NCBI GenBank assembly: GCA_034509425.1 | Contig: JAVTVJ010000143.1 | Span: 3,597,001 to 3,661,000, forward strand | DNA: 64,000 nt | Source of the DNA: Eopsaltria australis | Taxonomy: Eukaryota > Chordata > Aves > Passeriformes > Petroicidae | Direction of reading: 5' to 3' | In this document: positions 63,501 to 64,000 of the stretch, piece after piece | How positions within the stretch are numbered: the stretch's first letter is position 1 | Layout: each line of letters opens with the position of its first letter | Translations under genes and position numbers: made by a program | The notes under the pieces: model-generated | What the model was told of the DNA's origin: nothing | Database searches by the model: none | The model's input: the letters and a program-made list of their open reading frames with translations, nothing else

Positions 63501-64000
63501 AATTTATCTGCTTCTGAGTTTTCATTAGTCTTGCTTTAAAAAAACCCCAAAGAAACACAATTTTTAGCTTTAAAAAACCTCTTCAGCTCCTCTAAAACTG
63601 TCTACAAAATGTATAAAACCATAATACATAGCTGCAAAGAAAGCAACAGGTAGAAAAATGTTATTCTACTACAAACGTTTGAGGATTTTTTGTCTCAGAA
63701 AACAGAGAATTCAATAAATCAGTAACTTGTATATTATTCCTTTTGTATACAACAAATTATAAGCAACTTTATGCTGTGTATGCTGTGGAACTGTGTGTAC
63801 ATTTGTGTTTTAATTTCATTATTAAAAGAGATTTTCAACAGATCTGTCCATTTTCTGCATACCTGGGATGCTTTTTGCTCAGGGTTTTCTAAATGATTTG
63901 TATCTGCCCAAGGAAAATAATTCCCATTACTGAAAATATGGACCCAGTGCTTATTGAATTCAATTTGCATTTGAAAACAAAACCTCTTTATTGCTAGTCC
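57490..64000 (+). CDS. GAL: GAL, preprogalanin/GMAP (3' partial: last exon outside the window)
   Basis: GAL encodes the secreted precursor of galanin, an amidated neuropeptide acting on GALR1-3 in feeding, reproduction and pituitary control. The visible part is residues 1-100. A hydrophobic signal peptide covers ~1-23, then a short propeptide ends at the KDKR dibasic site (29-32). Mature galanin is 33-61, beginning GWTLNSAGYLLGPHAVDNH and ending KHGFT, followed by Gly62-Lys63-Arg64, the amidation and cleavage signal. GMAP starts at Glu65 and carries the conserved ENIVRTVIEFLTYLHLK block. The 29-residue amidated form matches chicken galanin as I recall it. Exon order and phases match the mammalian gene. 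The human precursor is 123 residues, so about 20 C-terminal residues lie beyond 64000; I found no credible exon in 63075-64000. Confidence 0.96.
57497..57505 (+). promoter_or_regulatory. GAL: Minimal upstream ORF (ATG-CAG-TGA) in the GAL 5' UTR
   Basis: GCGGCCATGC gives the ATG a purine-poor -3 context but a CC-rich lead. The next codon but one is a stop. It would be in the mRNA only if transcription starts before 57497. Such two-codon ORFs can restrain translation; that effect here is inference. Confidence 0.35.
57713..57793 (+). CDS. GAL: GAL coding exon 2 (signal peptide)
   Basis: The acceptor CTTTCCAG is followed directly by the start codon. The exon encodes 27 residues, MQRCTSFLFLSLILCAALSE then TLGLVFS. 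It is a hydrophobic signal peptide, with probable cleavage around residues 19-23. The donor is GTAAGT, phase 0. Confidence 0.94.
58486..58540 (+). CDS. GAL: GAL coding exon 3 (galanin N-terminus)
   Basis: The exon encodes AKDKR, then GWTLNSAGYLLGP and the first base of His46. The acceptor is TTTAAG and the donor GTAAGT. It carries the dibasic processing site and the receptor-binding core of galanin (Trp2, Asn5, Tyr9 of the mature peptide). Confidence 0.97.
59928..60014 (+). CDS. GAL: GAL coding exon 4 (galanin C-terminus and GMAP start)
   Basis: The exon completes His46, then encodes AVDNHRSFNDKHGFT and GKR, then EIPPDEDIKA plus one base of Gly75. The acceptor is TTATCAG and the donor GTAATG. 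GKR gives C-terminal amidation of Thr29 in mature galanin. Human galanin lacks this and has 30 residues ending in Ser. Confidence 0.97.
62997..63074 (+). CDS. GAL: GAL coding exon 5 (GMAP conserved block)
   Basis: The exon completes Gly75, then encodes SLGRPVADENIVRTVIEFL and TYLHLK plus one base. The acceptor is TTTTACAG and the donor GTTAGT. ENIVRTVIEFLTYLHLK aligns with the human GMAP ENNIMRTIIEFLSFLHLK. The next exon would be phase 1 and lies outside the window. Confidence 0.95.

Noticed and set aside
63075..64000. Search for the last GAL exon
   Set aside because: No acceptor followed by a phase-1 frame resembling the acidic GMAP tail was found. The exon is most likely beyond the right edge.
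1..64000. CRISPR arrays, bacterial operons, tRNA or rRNA genes
   Set aside because: None was seen. The split genes and CR1 elements identify animal nuclear DNA.

Overview
The window is vertebrate nuclear DNA, almost certainly from a bird. The genes are split by GT-AG introns, CR1 LINE fragments are the main recognisable repeat, and the encoded galanin has the form I recall from chicken (GWTLNSAGYLLGP core, -HGFT C-terminus, then a GKR amidation/cleavage site). Two LTR scraps resemble a family I associate with non-galliform birds. The species cannot be fixed from the sequence alone.

Layout. (1) 1-2338 is intron upstream of the first coding exon of PPP6R3; its promoter lies outside the window. 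(2) 2339-~31140 carries the whole coding part of PPP6R3 on the + strand. There are 22 coding exons whose splice phases all join, giving an 873-residue protein, the length I remember for the human protein, followed by a ~1.4 kb 3' UTR ending at an AATAAA. (3) ~31.1-57.1 kb is an AT-rich intergenic stretch without a convincing gene. It holds CR1 fragments (one inserted inside another), two pieces of endogenous-retrovirus LTR, a degenerate tandem repeat, a 29-base T tract and stretches that look like possible conserved regulatory DNA. (4) ~57.1-64.0 kb is GAL, the preprogalanin gene, on the + strand. It has a CpG-island promoter with a TATA-like box, a non-coding exon 1, and four coding exons covering residues 1-100. 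The last exon lies past the right edge.

The order PPP6R3 then GAL, both in the same direction, matches human 11q13, so this is conserved amniote synteny. The two genes are not functionally linked. PPP6R3 is a cytoplasmic regulatory subunit of protein phosphatase 6, while GAL encodes a secreted neuropeptide precursor. The space between them is where distant galanin enhancers would be expected.

I did not find a novel system. The items most worth checking are a possible in-frame 18-nt microexon in PPP6R3, a CR1-in-CR1 nested insertion, a two-codon upstream ORF in GAL exon 1, and candidate enhancers in the intergenic region.
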